From positions 1-16,254 of the forward strand of contig JBBRPS010000132.1 of assembly GCA_038227745.1 (NCBI GenBank): a DNA stretch of 16,254 bases, read 5' to 3'. The position numbers and the translations under genes were made by a program. The DNA comes from DASPXY01 sp038227745. Lineage in GTDB: Bacteria; Planctomycetota; Planctomycetia; Gemmatales; Gemmataceae. Shown here in pieces: positions 1 through 5,688 of the stretch. Every line of letters begins with the position of its first letter. The stretch's first letter is position 1. The notes below the pieces were generated by a model that had not been told where the DNA came from, did no database searches, and was given only the letters and a program-made list of their open reading frames with translations.

Positions 1-30
1 CGCGCCAGCGAGGGACCCCTCGCTGGCGCG
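1..30. repeat. perfect GC-rich palindrome
   Basis: Two 14-base arms (CGCGCCAGCGAGGG and its reverse complement) are separated by only two bases, so the RNA or single strand would fold into a long hairpin. It lies just past the stop of the minus-strand dehydrogenase. There is no T-run on that side, so it is not a classical terminator, although it could protect a 3' end. A weaker relative (CGCCAG/CTGGCG followed by TCGG) occurs at 4066-4084, which suggests a dispersed REP-like family. The element may extend left of the window. Confidence 0.75.
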
Positions 31-52
31 TCGGGCTTGTGTCGATCTTCCT

Positions 53-1195
53 TCATGAGGGCCCCTCTTTCCGGGCAGGGCGGATCGCTCCGTCGCGCCC
101 CTTCCACGCCCGCCCCAGCGCGTCGGCCGCCAGGATGGCGTCGGCGACCATGTCGGGCCGCACCTCGAACGGCTCGTTGTGGATCGTCTCCCCCGCCGCC
201 GTCGCCCGTGCCGCCACCTGCCGCAGCAACTCCCCCGGGAGTTCCGTCAACCCGACCTCCGCCAGCGTCACGGGCAGGCCGACCTCGGTGGCGAACTGCA
301 GCACCTGCTCCACGACGGTGCGGGGCTGGCCCTCCAGGACCAGCTGCACGAGCAGTCCGTAAGCGACCTTCTCGCCGTGGAAGTAGGCGTGCGTGCCGGG
401 CGCCGCGGTCAGGCCGTTGTGGATCGCGTGGGCCGCGGCCAGGCCCGACGACTCGAACCCCAGCCCCGACAGGAGCGTGTTCGCCTCCACCAGGCGCTCC
501 AGGGCCGGGGTGACGACCCGCGCCTGCACGGCGCGCAGAGCGTCGGCGCCGTCGTCCAGCAGGGTGCGGTAGCAGAGTTCGGCGAGGGCCAGGGCGCTGC
601 GCGTCGAGGCGCCGCCGCGCATGTTCTTGACGTGGCCCGCCACACAGGTCTTCGCCTCGAACCACGTCGCCAGGGCGTCGCCCATACCGGCCGTCAGCAG
701 CCGCGGCGGCCCCTGCGCGATCACCTGGGTATCGACCAGGACGAGGTCGGGGTTCTTGCGGTAGAAGCGGTATTCCTGAAAGACGCCCTCCTCGGTGTAG
801 AGGACCGACAGGGCGCTGCAGGGGGCGTCGCTGGAGGCCACCGTCGGGCAGTTGACGACGGGCAGGGCGAGGTCGGCGGCGACCGCCCGCGCGGCGTCGA
901 GGACCTTGCCGCCGCCGGCGCCGACGATCGCGCGGGCCTTGTGCCGCCGTGCCGCCTCCTTGACGCGCTCGATTTCGGCGAGAGAGCATTCGCCGCCAAA
1001 TGACTGCACGGCGTGGCCGATGCCCGCCTCGCGGAACGTCCGCTCCCACGTGTCGGAGAGCAGGCGGACCGCGGAGCGGCCGGCGAGGACCAGCGCCGGG
1101 CCTTCGAGGCCGAGCCCGGCCATCTCGCGGCCCAGTGCGGCCGTGGCGTTCTTCCCCTGCGTGTAGCGCGTCGGTGAGCAGAAGACGGAGAGCAT
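53..1195 (-). CDS. gldA: glycerol dehydrogenase-like, iron-type alcohol dehydrogenase superfamily
   Basis: This 380-residue protein probably oxidises glycerol, or a related polyol, to the ketone with NAD+ in the cytoplasm. The NAD-binding glycine motif GAGGGK is at residues 92-97, followed by PTVASSDAPCSALS at 117-130, the segment lining the nucleotide and substrate site in glycerol dehydrogenases. The metal ligands expected for the family are present: Asp173 (GMGDAL), His256 (AAHAIHNG) and His273 (FHGEKVAYG). Length and ligand spacing fit bacterial GldA closely. The start at 1195 has GAGGAA about seven bases upstream; a longer reading to 1390 would run over the start of the divergent gene. 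No dihydroxyacetone kinase or glycerol uptake gene is adjacent, so the physiological substrate is open. Another member of the superfamily, such as a glycerol-1-phosphate dehydrogenase-like enzyme, is possible. Confidence 0.86.
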   Translation of the reverse strand: MLSVFCSPTRYTQGKNATAALGREMAGLGLEGPALVLAGRSAVRLLSDTWERTFREAGIGHAVQSFGGECSLAEIERVKEAARRHKARAIVGAGGGKVLDAARAVAADLALPVVNCPTVASSDAPCSALSVLYTEEGVFQEYRFYRKNPDLVLVDTQVIAQGPPRLLTAGMGDALATWFEAKTCVAGHVKNMRGGASTRSALALAELCYRTLLDDGADALRAVQARVVTPALERLVEANTLLSGLGFESSGLAAAHAIHNGLTAAPGTHAYFHGEKVAYGLLVQLVLEGQPRTVVEQVLQFATEVGLPVTLAEVGLTELPGELLRQVAARATAAGETIHNEPFEVRPDMVADAILAADALGRAWKGRDGAIRPARKEGPS

Positions 1196-1356
1196 GGCCT
1201 GTTCCTCGGTTTCGGCGAATCGGTCCGCTCGGTGTCCACTAACATAGGAGGCGCCCCCCACCGGCGGGCAGACGTGCTGGCGTTCCCTCGCGCGCGGCGT
1301 TAGCATGGTCGCAGCATGCCGAGCGGTCGGCTCCCTTGTTTCCCGAAAGGTGTGCC

Positions 1357-1890
1357 ATGAGATCCTGGCGTTTTCTCGGAGTAGCGACATCCCTGCTGTT
1401 CGCGGTCGGTGCCGGAGTCGGCGGTGGCGGTGAGCCGGACGACCTCGGCCGCGACCGGAAACTCATCCGGGGCGCCTGGGTCGTCGTCGAGTACGACCAG
1501 GACGGCACGCCGTTGCCCGGGGCCATCGTCAAGCGCATGAGCGTCACCATCGGCGCGGACCGGGTCGTCATCCGGCCGAAACTGAGCGTGCAGCGGACGC
1601 CGAAGCTGACCGATGGTACGGTGCGGCCCGAACTGCAGTTCCGCGTCGAGGAGGGCCAGGCCGACGAGGCGAAGTACGTCCTCAAGCGGACGAAAAAGTC
1701 GAACGTCATCGAGCTGAGTCGGGACGGGGGCCGGGGCGAGGTGGTGAAGCTCAAGGGAGTTTACGCCCTGGAGGGCGACACGCTGGCGCTCTGCATCCCG
1801 CTCCCCGGCCGCAAGGCGCCGAAGGCCGTGCCTGCGGCCCCGAAGGCCGGCCTGGTGCGGATGATCCTCAAGCGGCAGGCGCCGCCTTGA
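1357..1890 (+). CDS. TIGR03067-type secreted protein of unknown function
   Basis: This is a 177-residue protein with an N-terminal signal sequence (basic MRSWR, then a hydrophobic run to about residue 22, then a Gly-rich stretch), so it is probably exported. After the signal comes the pattern I know from the TIGR03067 family of Planctomycetes: an LIRGAWVVVEYDQDG block at 36-50, a central region with VTIGADRV, and a late ALEGDTLALCIPLPGR block at 137-152. The family is predicted to be a small beta-rich domain and no biochemical role is established. The ATG at 1357 follows GAAAGG with good spacing. The gene is divergent from the dehydrogenase, and the serine protease gene starts 50 bases after its stop. 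A Lys/Ala/Pro-rich tail (151-165) looks like a linker before the last strand. Confidence 0.78.
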   Translation: MRSWRFLGVATSLLFAVGAGVGGGGEPDDLGRDRKLIRGAWVVVEYDQDGTPLPGAIVKRMSVTIGADRVVIRPKLSVQRTPKLTDGTVRPELQFRVEEGQADEAKYVLKRTKKSNVIELSRDGGRGEVVKLKGVYALEGDTLALCIPLPGRKAPKAVPAAPKAGLVRMILKRQAPP

Positions 1891-1940
1891 CTCGCCCGTC
1901 TACAATGGGACAGCCCACACCACCTTGCGGGGAGCATCCC

Positions 1941-2957
1941 ATGCCGACCAAGTTCTGGGAACACTTCATCAGCAACGGTCCCGGCCCGGTCCAGCCGACG
2001 CCGCCCTCCGGCCCGTCCCCGGAGGAGCTCGAGGCCTTCGACGCCTATTCGCGCGTGGTGGTGCGCGTCGCCGACGCGCTCCGCCCCGCCGTCGTCAACC
2101 TCCGCTGCGGCCGCGGTCGCGGCGAGGGCTCGGGGTCCGGCATCCTGTTCACGCCGGACGGCTTCCTGCTCACCAACGCCCACGTCGTCCGCGACCACGC
2201 CCGCGTCCGCGTCCGCCTCAACGACGGCCGCGAATTGTCCGGCCGCCTCGTCGGCTCCGACCCGTGGACCGACCTGGCCGTGGTGCAGGCCGACGCCGCC
2301 GCCCTGCCGCACGCCGCCCTCGGCGACTCGGCGGCGCTGCGGGTGGGCCAGCTGGTCGTGGCCATCGGCAGCCCGCTCGGCTTCGAGTCCACCGTCACTG
2401 CCGGCGTCGTCAGCGCGGTGGGCCGCACCCTGCGCAGCGTCAGCGGCCACCTCGTGGACAACGTGATCCAGACCGACGCGGCGCTCAACCCCGGCAACAG
2501 CGGCGGCCCGCTGGTGGACAGCCAGTGCCGTGTCATCGGCATCAACACCGCCGTCATCATGCCGGCGCAGGGCATTTGCTTCGCGATCCCGATCAACACC
2601 GCGAAGCACATCCTGCCGCAGCTGATGAAGCACGGCCGGGTGGTGCGTGGCTACCTCGGCCTGCACGCCCGCACTGTGCCGCTGCCTCAGCCCTTCGCGC
2701 GCCGCCACGGCCTGACGCAGACCGGCGCCGTGCAGGTGCAGGCGATCGAGCCGGACGCGCCGGCCGACCAGGCCGGCATCCTGGAGGATGATTTGATCGT
2801 CGTGCTCGGCGAGCAGCCGACCGCCAGCGTGGACGACCTGCACAAGGTGCTGACGCAGTTGCCGGTGGACGTGCCGGCAGTCGTGGTGCTGATGCGGGGC
2901 GACCGCCGTCTGGAGCGGATGGTGGTGCCGATGGAGTACCCGCAGCAGGCGCCGTGA
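1941..2957 (+). CDS. HtrA/DegP-type serine protease with one PDZ domain
   Basis: This 338-residue trypsin-like protease has a complete catalytic triad: His81 in TNAHVV, Asp111 in TDLAVV and Ser187 in NPGNSGGPL. The protease domain covers about residues 40-215, and a single PDZ domain of about 225-325 follows (GYLGLHAR, then PDAPADQAGILEDDLIVVLG). Such proteases degrade or remodel misfolded proteins, usually in the periplasm. Here the N-terminus (MPTKFWEHFISNGPGPVQPT) shows neither a signal peptide nor a membrane anchor, so the enzyme looks cytoplasmic or is exported by a route not visible in sequence. The start at 1941 is preceded by GCGGGGAG; an in-frame upstream ATG at 1905 lacks a ribosome site and still gives no signal peptide. 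A TACAAT hexamer at 1901-1906 could be its -10 element. Confidence 0.93.
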   Translation: MPTKFWEHFISNGPGPVQPTPPSGPSPEELEAFDAYSRVVVRVADALRPAVVNLRCGRGRGEGSGSGILFTPDGFLLTNAHVVRDHARVRVRLNDGRELSGRLVGSDPWTDLAVVQADAAALPHAALGDSAALRVGQLVVAIGSPLGFESTVTAGVVSAVGRTLRSVSGHLVDNVIQTDAALNPGNSGGPLVDSQCRVIGINTAVIMPAQGICFAIPINTAKHILPQLMKHGRVVRGYLGLHARTVPLPQPFARRHGLTQTGAVQVQAIEPDAPADQAGILEDDLIVVLGEQPTASVDDLHKVLTQLPVDVPAVVVLMRGDRRLERMVVPMEYPQQAP

Positions 2958-2958
2958 A

Positions 2959-3012
2959 GGCCCGCACATGAGCCCGAAGCGCACGGAAGATGCGAGACAG
3001 TAGGGTGTCCAT
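2959..3012 (-). other. orphan ribosome site and start codon, possible 5' stub of a lost gene
   Basis: On the minus strand a well-placed GGAGG (3021-3025) precedes an ATG at 3012 by eight bases. The first 18 codons read MDTLLSRIFRALRAHVRA, a plausible amphipathic N-terminus. The frame then runs into sequence antisense to the end of the protease gene and becomes Pro/Ala/Arg-rich shadow sequence. The start signals may therefore be all that is left of a gene downstream of the Uma2 gene. I cannot name the gene. Confidence 0.25.
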
Positions 3013-3040
3013 ACCTGTACCCTCCGAACTACAGCCCCCT

Positions 3041-3070
3041 TCCGCCCTCATGGCGGCCCCGGTCAACTGC
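3041..3070. repeat. 30-base direct repeat, copy 1
   Basis: TCCGCCCTCATGG followed by CGGCCCCGGTCAACTGC matches 26 of 30 bases of a second copy at 3797-3826 in the same orientation. The two copies bracket the Uma2-family gene. In both, a Shine-Dalgarno sequence and a minus-strand ATG follow at a short distance. Confidence 0.6.
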
Positions 3071-3097
3071 TGGGAAAAGGGACTTTTCGCCCCAGGG

Positions 3098-3739
3098 TCA
3101 CGGGTTAGCCGACGAAGGTCCGGCGGCAAGGCGCTGGCGGGTCCAGTCGCGGAACTGGCGGACGACGGTGTTCTCGCCACCGGCCTGGCGCGCCTGCTGC
3201 AGGAAGCCGAACAGGTCGGCCGGCGTCACCAGGGGAAACGATCGGCTCGCGGCCTCGCTGGCGTAGGCGCCGTCCTTGCCGAGGACGTGGAAGGTAAGGG
3301 TGTCGCCGTCGAGGCGCCAGACCTCGGGGACGCCGAGGGCGGCGTAGATGCCCATGCGGTCCAGCGAACTGTAGGTGACGTCCACTTCCAGGGCCAGGTC
3401 CGGCGGCGGGTCGGTGCGCAGGTCGAGGCGGCGGCGCCCCGCCATGCGGGGGGCGTTGGCGATCCAGTAGCACTCGTCCGCTTCCAGCCCACGGCGGTGG
3501 CGGCGGCGGCGCATCGTGGTCGATCCACCCCCTTTGATCGGCAGGCCCATTTCCTCAGTCAAGGCCACGACCAGGCGCCCGAGGAACTGGCCATCGTTGT
3601 CGTGCTCCAGCAGGGGCGACATGATCTCCAGTTCTCCGCGATCGTAGGTGAGGCGGATCCCGGGTCGCTCCGCGAACGCGCGGAGCAACCGCGCGTAGGT
3701 CTGCCAATCGACGCCGGAGAGGCGCAGGCCCTGACTCAT
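3098..3739 (-). CDS. Uma2 family (DUF820) putative endonuclease
   Basis: This 213-residue protein has the layout of the Uma2/DUF820 family, a PD-(D/E)XK-fold group abundant in cyanobacteria and planctomycetes. Visible marks are RGELEIMSPLLEHD at 34-47, the core PDLALEVD at 113-120 with Asp114 and Glu118 as the likely metal-binding acids, and the following LDRMGIYAALGVPEVWRLD helix-strand unit at 126-144. An Arg/His-rich patch at 77-83 is unusual and could touch nucleic acid. The start at 3739 has AGGAGG at 3747-3752 with a seven-base spacer; a GTG extension to 3823 would overlap the upstream gene and has no ribosome site. It sits 64 bases downstream of a small gene on the same strand and probably shares its transcript. 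The biological role of the family is unsettled; nuclease activity is inferred from the fold. Confidence 0.87.
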   Translation of the reverse strand: MSQGLRLSGVDWQTYARLLRAFAERPGIRLTYDRGELEIMSPLLEHDNDGQFLGRLVVALTEEMGLPIKGGGSTTMRRRRHRRGLEADECYWIANAPRMAGRRRLDLRTDPPPDLALEVDVTYSSLDRMGIYAALGVPEVWRLDGDTLTFHVLGKDGAYASEAASRSFPLVTPADLFGFLQQARQAGGENTVVRQFRDWTRQRLAAGPSSANP

Positions 3740-3796
3740 AGGTTCGCCTCCTCGCTCCGTGGCCGTGCGCACCGTAGCCTTTTCGCCCTTTTCCCC

Positions 3797-3826
3797 TCCG
3801 CCCTCATGGTGGCCCCTGTTCACTGC
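3797..3826. repeat. 30-base direct repeat, copy 2
   Basis: This is the second copy of the repeat at 3041-3070, with four mismatches. It overlaps the last codons and the stop of the 75-residue gene on the minus strand and lies upstream of the Uma2 ribosome site. It may be a duplicated intergenic linker or a small dispersed element. Confidence 0.6.
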
Positions 3827-4031
3827 AGCGTTTTTTCAGTCGCTCCACCGCCCCCGGCTGTTGCAGCACCCACCGCAGCGCCTCGTCACCCGCGAAAGCT
3901 GCCGCCAACTCCGGGTCGATCCGCACGAGGTTCGTTCCTGCCGCGAAGCGCTTCGCATACTCCCCCCGCCCGCCGCCCTTGAGGACAGCCTCGCCGTATT
4001 CCGGCCTCAGCTCATCATCCATCGGGTACAT
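3804..4031 (-). CDS. small acidic/basic protein, possible partner of the Uma2 gene
   Basis: This 75-residue protein reads MDDELRPEYGEAVLKGG at residues 4-20, then RGEYAKRFAAGTNLVRIDPE at 22-41. That pattern (ELRPEY, then RGxYAxR, GTNxVxxDP, then a short helix) matches a family of small uncharacterised proteins I have seen in cyanobacteria and planctomycetes, often beside Uma2 or toxin-like genes. No DNA-binding fold can be proven from sequence alone; an antitoxin or regulatory role is only suggested by size and position. A purine-rich AGGGGGAG at 4033-4040 serves as ribosome site. It is very close to the first ATG (4031), so the second ATG at 4022 is an equally good start. The Uma2 gene follows after 64 bases. 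Confidence 0.65.
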   Translation of the reverse strand: MYPMDDELRPEYGEAVLKGGGRGEYAKRFAAGTNLVRIDPELAAAFAGDEALRWVLQQPGAVERLKKRCSEQGPP

Positions 4032-4148
4032 ACTCCCCCTCGTACAGTTTTCGCTCGCGGTCTTGCGCCAGGCGAGCGCTGGCGATTCGGCTGGGAAAAG
4101 AGGCTGGGGAAAGAGATGCGCCGCCTCTTCGACCCCTTTTCGACCCCT
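4032..4148. other. intergenic sequence with small repeats
   Basis: No gene is visible here. The stretch contains a short palindrome at 4066-4084 (CGCCAG/CTGGCG), related to the window-start hairpin, and a tandem pair of TTCGACCCCTT units just before 4149. It would hold the promoter of the small gene ending at 3804, but no convincing -35/-10 pair was found. Confidence 0.4.
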
Positions 4149-4301
4149 TCATGGCGTGGCCGGTGGGAAGACGCCTTCCTCGATGAGCGACTGCCGCAAC
4201 AGCACACGCTCAGAGGAGTTGATCTCCAGGACAGCAATTGTCACCCGTCCGATGGCGGTCTTGCCCACAAGGGAAGGCCCGTCCCAGCGGAAGTTGACTT
4301 C
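4149..4301 (-). pseudogene. 3' remnant of a probable HNH endonuclease gene
   Basis: Read on the minus strand, about 50 codons give VNFRWDGPSLVGKTAIGR, then VTIAVLEINSSERVLLRQSL, then IEEGVFPPATP and a TGA at 4149-4151. The sequence is clearly protein-like. It resembles the C-terminal tail I associate with planctomycete and cyanobacterial HNH endonucleases (F-x-W-x-G, then G-x-T-x-x-G-R-A/V-T-x-x-x-L). Upstream, the frame runs at once into a dispersed GC-rich repeat (4304-4347), and no HNH catalytic core is present in the window. The 5' part has therefore been lost or replaced. The family name is from memory and moderately certain; the truncation is seen directly. Confidence 0.5.
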
Positions 4302-4303
4302 TT

Positions 4304-4347
4304 CCTCCCCGCGCCCCTATACGCGGGGGAGAGGGGTCGGGGGTGAG
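4304..4347. repeat. dispersed GC-rich hairpin repeat
   Basis: CCCCGCG at 4307-4313 pairs with CGCGGGG at 4322-4328, followed by GGAGAGGGGTCGGGGGTGAG. This is the kind of intergenic repeat that, when translated, gives the familiar spurious string LTPDPSPP. It marks the breakpoint of the HNH remnant. A larger relative occurs at 14959-15097. Confidence 0.65.
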
Positions 4348-4457
4348 CGGGCGGCACGCGGTCCAGCCCCCTTGATGAGATGGCGGGGCCGCAGCCCGGT
4401 GTTCCACTGCGGGATGACGGAGTGGAGCAATCCGGGTCCATCACCTGCCTTGAACAG
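4348..4457. other. gene-free spacer
   Basis: Nothing supportable was found between the dispersed repeat and the terminator of the neighbouring operon. Short minus-strand frames read PQWNTGLRPRHLIKG, which looks like debris or part of a dispersed repeat rather than a gene. Confidence 0.35.
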
Positions 4458-4487
4458 GGCAGGCCGGCCCTTTGGGGCCGGCCTGCC
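4458..4487 (-). terminator. strong GC hairpin ending the GNAT operon
   Basis: GGCAGGCCGGCCC pairs perfectly over 13 bases with its complement across a four-base loop, 28 bases beyond the stop of the 64-residue gene. The T-run on the minus-strand exit is weak (CTGTTC). Its position and stability make it the likely end of the transcript from 5588, although it may also act in both directions. Confidence 0.65.
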
Positions 4488-4515
4488 GCTTCTGTCCGTG
4501 CTCGCGGTTCGGCCG

Positions 4516-4710
4516 CTACTTGCCGGCCGCCCCACCGCCCTCCCCATCAGGTTGCGGCTCCGTCTCATCCCGTTGGAGGCCCATCAGAACCTCGCCCTTC
4601 TCGTTGATCGTCCCGTTCGCCACCAACCTGCGCACCTGTTCTTCGGGCGGAAGTCGCCTGAAGTCCGCGAGCGCCTGGCGGGTCCGCTCGATCATTTCTT
4701 TCTCGGTCAT
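4516..4710 (-). CDS. small uncharacterised protein, third gene of the GNAT operon
   Basis: This 64-residue protein begins MTEKEMIERTRQALADFRRL. It has an amphipathic helix to about residue 35 (PPEEQVRRLVANGTI), then NEKGEVLMGLQ and an acidic, Gly-rich disordered tail. I do not recognise a named family; short proteins with an xxQVRxLxxxGxIxxxGEVLM pattern occur in planctomycetes. The start at 4710 is fixed by GGAGG at 4716-4720; upstream in-frame codons have no ribosome site. It lies 80 bases downstream of the acetyltransferase on the same strand, with no terminator seen between, and directly before the operon's hairpin terminator. It is probably cotranscribed with the toxin-like pair and may be a helper, or just a passenger. 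Confidence 0.7.
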   Translation of the reverse strand: MTEKEMIERTRQALADFRRLPPEEQVRRLVANGTINEKGEVLMGLQRDETEPQPDGEGGGAAGK

Positions 4711-4790
4711 CTTACCCTCCTGCCGGGTCAAGTGGCTCGCCACGGGCGAGCCGACAACGACAGGCCGCAAGGACAGCTCGGTTTCCAAAG

Positions 4791-5297
4791 CTACTCGCGG
4801 AACATTGTTTCCACGGTCGCTATGGGCAGGTAGAGGTGCAGAGGGGCGTCCTCCAGGGGGATAAACCCGTACTTCAGGTAAAAGGGAAGAGCCTGCTCGT
4901 CCATCGCCCACACATCGACCGCGAAGACGCCTAATTCCTCAGAGAATTCCAGGGCCTTGTGCAGGAAGTGGTACAGGAGAATTTCGCCCAGGCGCTTACC
5001 CTGACAGGAGCGATCAACCGCCAACCGGCCGAGGTGGACCGTCGGGATGGGGTGTTTCGGCAAACCCTTCCGCCTGCCGGCGGGGAGGGCATCAAGCGCG
5101 AAGGAGTTTGTGGCGGCGGTGTAGTAGCCGAGCACCTTCTTGTCCCCGCAGGCCGTCGCGACAAAAGTGCGGCCGACCCGCTTCTTCTCGTACTGCCCCG
5201 CGAGGGCCTTCAAAAACGTATCGAGGGGCTCTTTGCCACAGCAAAAAGCCCCCCTCTCGTGAGACTTGTCCAGCCGTTCAATGACCCAATCAGCCAT
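4791..5297 (-). CDS. TacT/AtaT-like GNAT acetyltransferase, putative toxin
   Basis: This 168-residue protein matches the toxin-type branch of the GNAT fold. Early CGKEPLDTFLK at 20-30 and the chain to YYTAATNSFALD at 58-69 are the hallmark start of that branch. The acetyl-CoA loop is HLGRLAVDRSCQGKRLGE at 88-105 (Q-G-K-R-L-G), and the late FYLKYGF at 139-145 supplies Tyr140 at the place of the catalytic tyrosine. Known TacT/AtaT proteins acetylate the amino group of charged tRNAs and stop translation. Whether this one does so is inference; some relatives are ordinary acetyltransferases. Its ATG overlaps the stop of the upstream AbrB-like gene by eight bases (ATGGCTGA), the tight coupling typical of toxin-antitoxin pairs. 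The usual partner, a ribbon-helix-helix DUF1778 protein, is absent. Confidence 0.85.
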   Translation of the reverse strand: MADWVIERLDKSHERGAFCCGKEPLDTFLKALAGQYEKKRVGRTFVATACGDKKVLGYYTAATNSFALDALPAGRRKGLPKHPIPTVHLGRLAVDRSCQGKRLGEILLYHFLHKALEFSEELGVFAVDVWAMDEQALPFYLKYGFIPLEDAPLHLYLPIATVETMFRE

Positions 5298-5568
5298 AGT
5301 CCTTGCGGAACCTCTTGGCGGCGCGCCGGGCCGCCCGCTTGGGAGCGGGCGGGTCTTCGAGCGCCTTGACGAACGCCGCGGCGTCTCGCTCCGAAAGCTC
5401 CCCAGGGAAGTCCTCCTCGTGGAAGTGCAAATCCTTCTCTGGGATGACTTGCGCTTTGCGGACGCGGTACTCCGTCTCGTCCACCTGCTCGATGATGAGC
5501 GTGGCGTTCGCGAAGCCCGGGAAGACGACCCGGCCCTTGCTGTCGGCGGTTCGGATAATCTGTTTCAT
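5290..5568 (-). CDS. AbrB/MazE-like putative antitoxin
   Basis: This 92-residue protein begins MKQIIRTADSKGRVVFPG. The KGRV[V/L]xP motif at 11-17 and the strand-rich TLIIEQVDETEYRVRKAQVI that follows (23-42) are the signature of the swapped-hairpin AbrB/SpoVT/MazE DNA-binding domain. An acidic middle part (44-65, HFHEEDFPGELSERD) could wrap the toxin, and a basic tail (78-89, RAARRAAKRFRK) could bind DNA or RNA. The gene overlaps the GNAT gene by eight bases and is first in the operon, as antitoxins usually are. A palindrome that touches its -35 element would suit autoregulation. The DNA-binding role is inferred from the fold; the AbrB assignment itself is fairly good but rests on the N-terminal 45 residues. 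Confidence 0.75.
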   Translation of the reverse strand: MKQIIRTADSKGRVVFPGFANATLIIEQVDETEYRVRKAQVIPEKDLHFHEEDFPGELSERDAAAFVKALEDPPAPKRAARRAAKRFRKDYG

Positions 5569-5594
5569 GAGGCAGCCCCTTTCGTCCCAGCTTG

Positions 5595-5623
5595 ATCCTA
5601 CCCTGTCCCGGGTCCCTGCACAA
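5595..5623 (-). promoter_or_regulatory. sigma70-like promoter of the AbrB/GNAT operon
   Basis: On the minus strand TTGTGC (5618-5623) and TAGGAT (5595-5600) are separated by 17 bases. Transcription would begin near 5588, about 20 bases before the antitoxin start codon. Each hexamer departs from consensus at one to three places. Confidence 0.5.
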
Positions 5624-5640
5624 GTGGGAAATGCCCACTT
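5622..5640. promoter_or_regulatory. palindromic operator candidate
   Basis: AAGTGGG (5622-5628) and CCCACTT (5634-5640) form a perfect seven-base inverted repeat around a five-base centre. The site abuts and overlaps by two bases the -35 element of the operon promoter, where a bound antitoxin would block RNA polymerase. It could alternatively be a weak hairpin behind the epimerase gene. Confidence 0.5.
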
Positions 5641-5688
5641 TCCCTGATCGGCAAGACAGGCGGAAGGATTGAGGGGTTCGCGGCGCGG

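Noticed and set aside
1196..1390. N-terminal extension of the glycerol dehydrogenase to 1390
   Set aside because: It would overlap the start of the divergent TIGR03067 gene, has no ribosome site, and the family begins near the ATG at 1195, which has GAGGAA upstream.
1761..2984. 407-codon frame antisense to the protease gene
   Set aside because: His/Arg/Gln/Ala-rich shadow of a GC-rich gene with no domain, opposite an unmistakable HtrA protein.
4210..4407. Minus-strand frame containing LTPDPSPP
   Set aside because: This string is the usual spurious translation of a dispersed intergenic repeat and not a protein.
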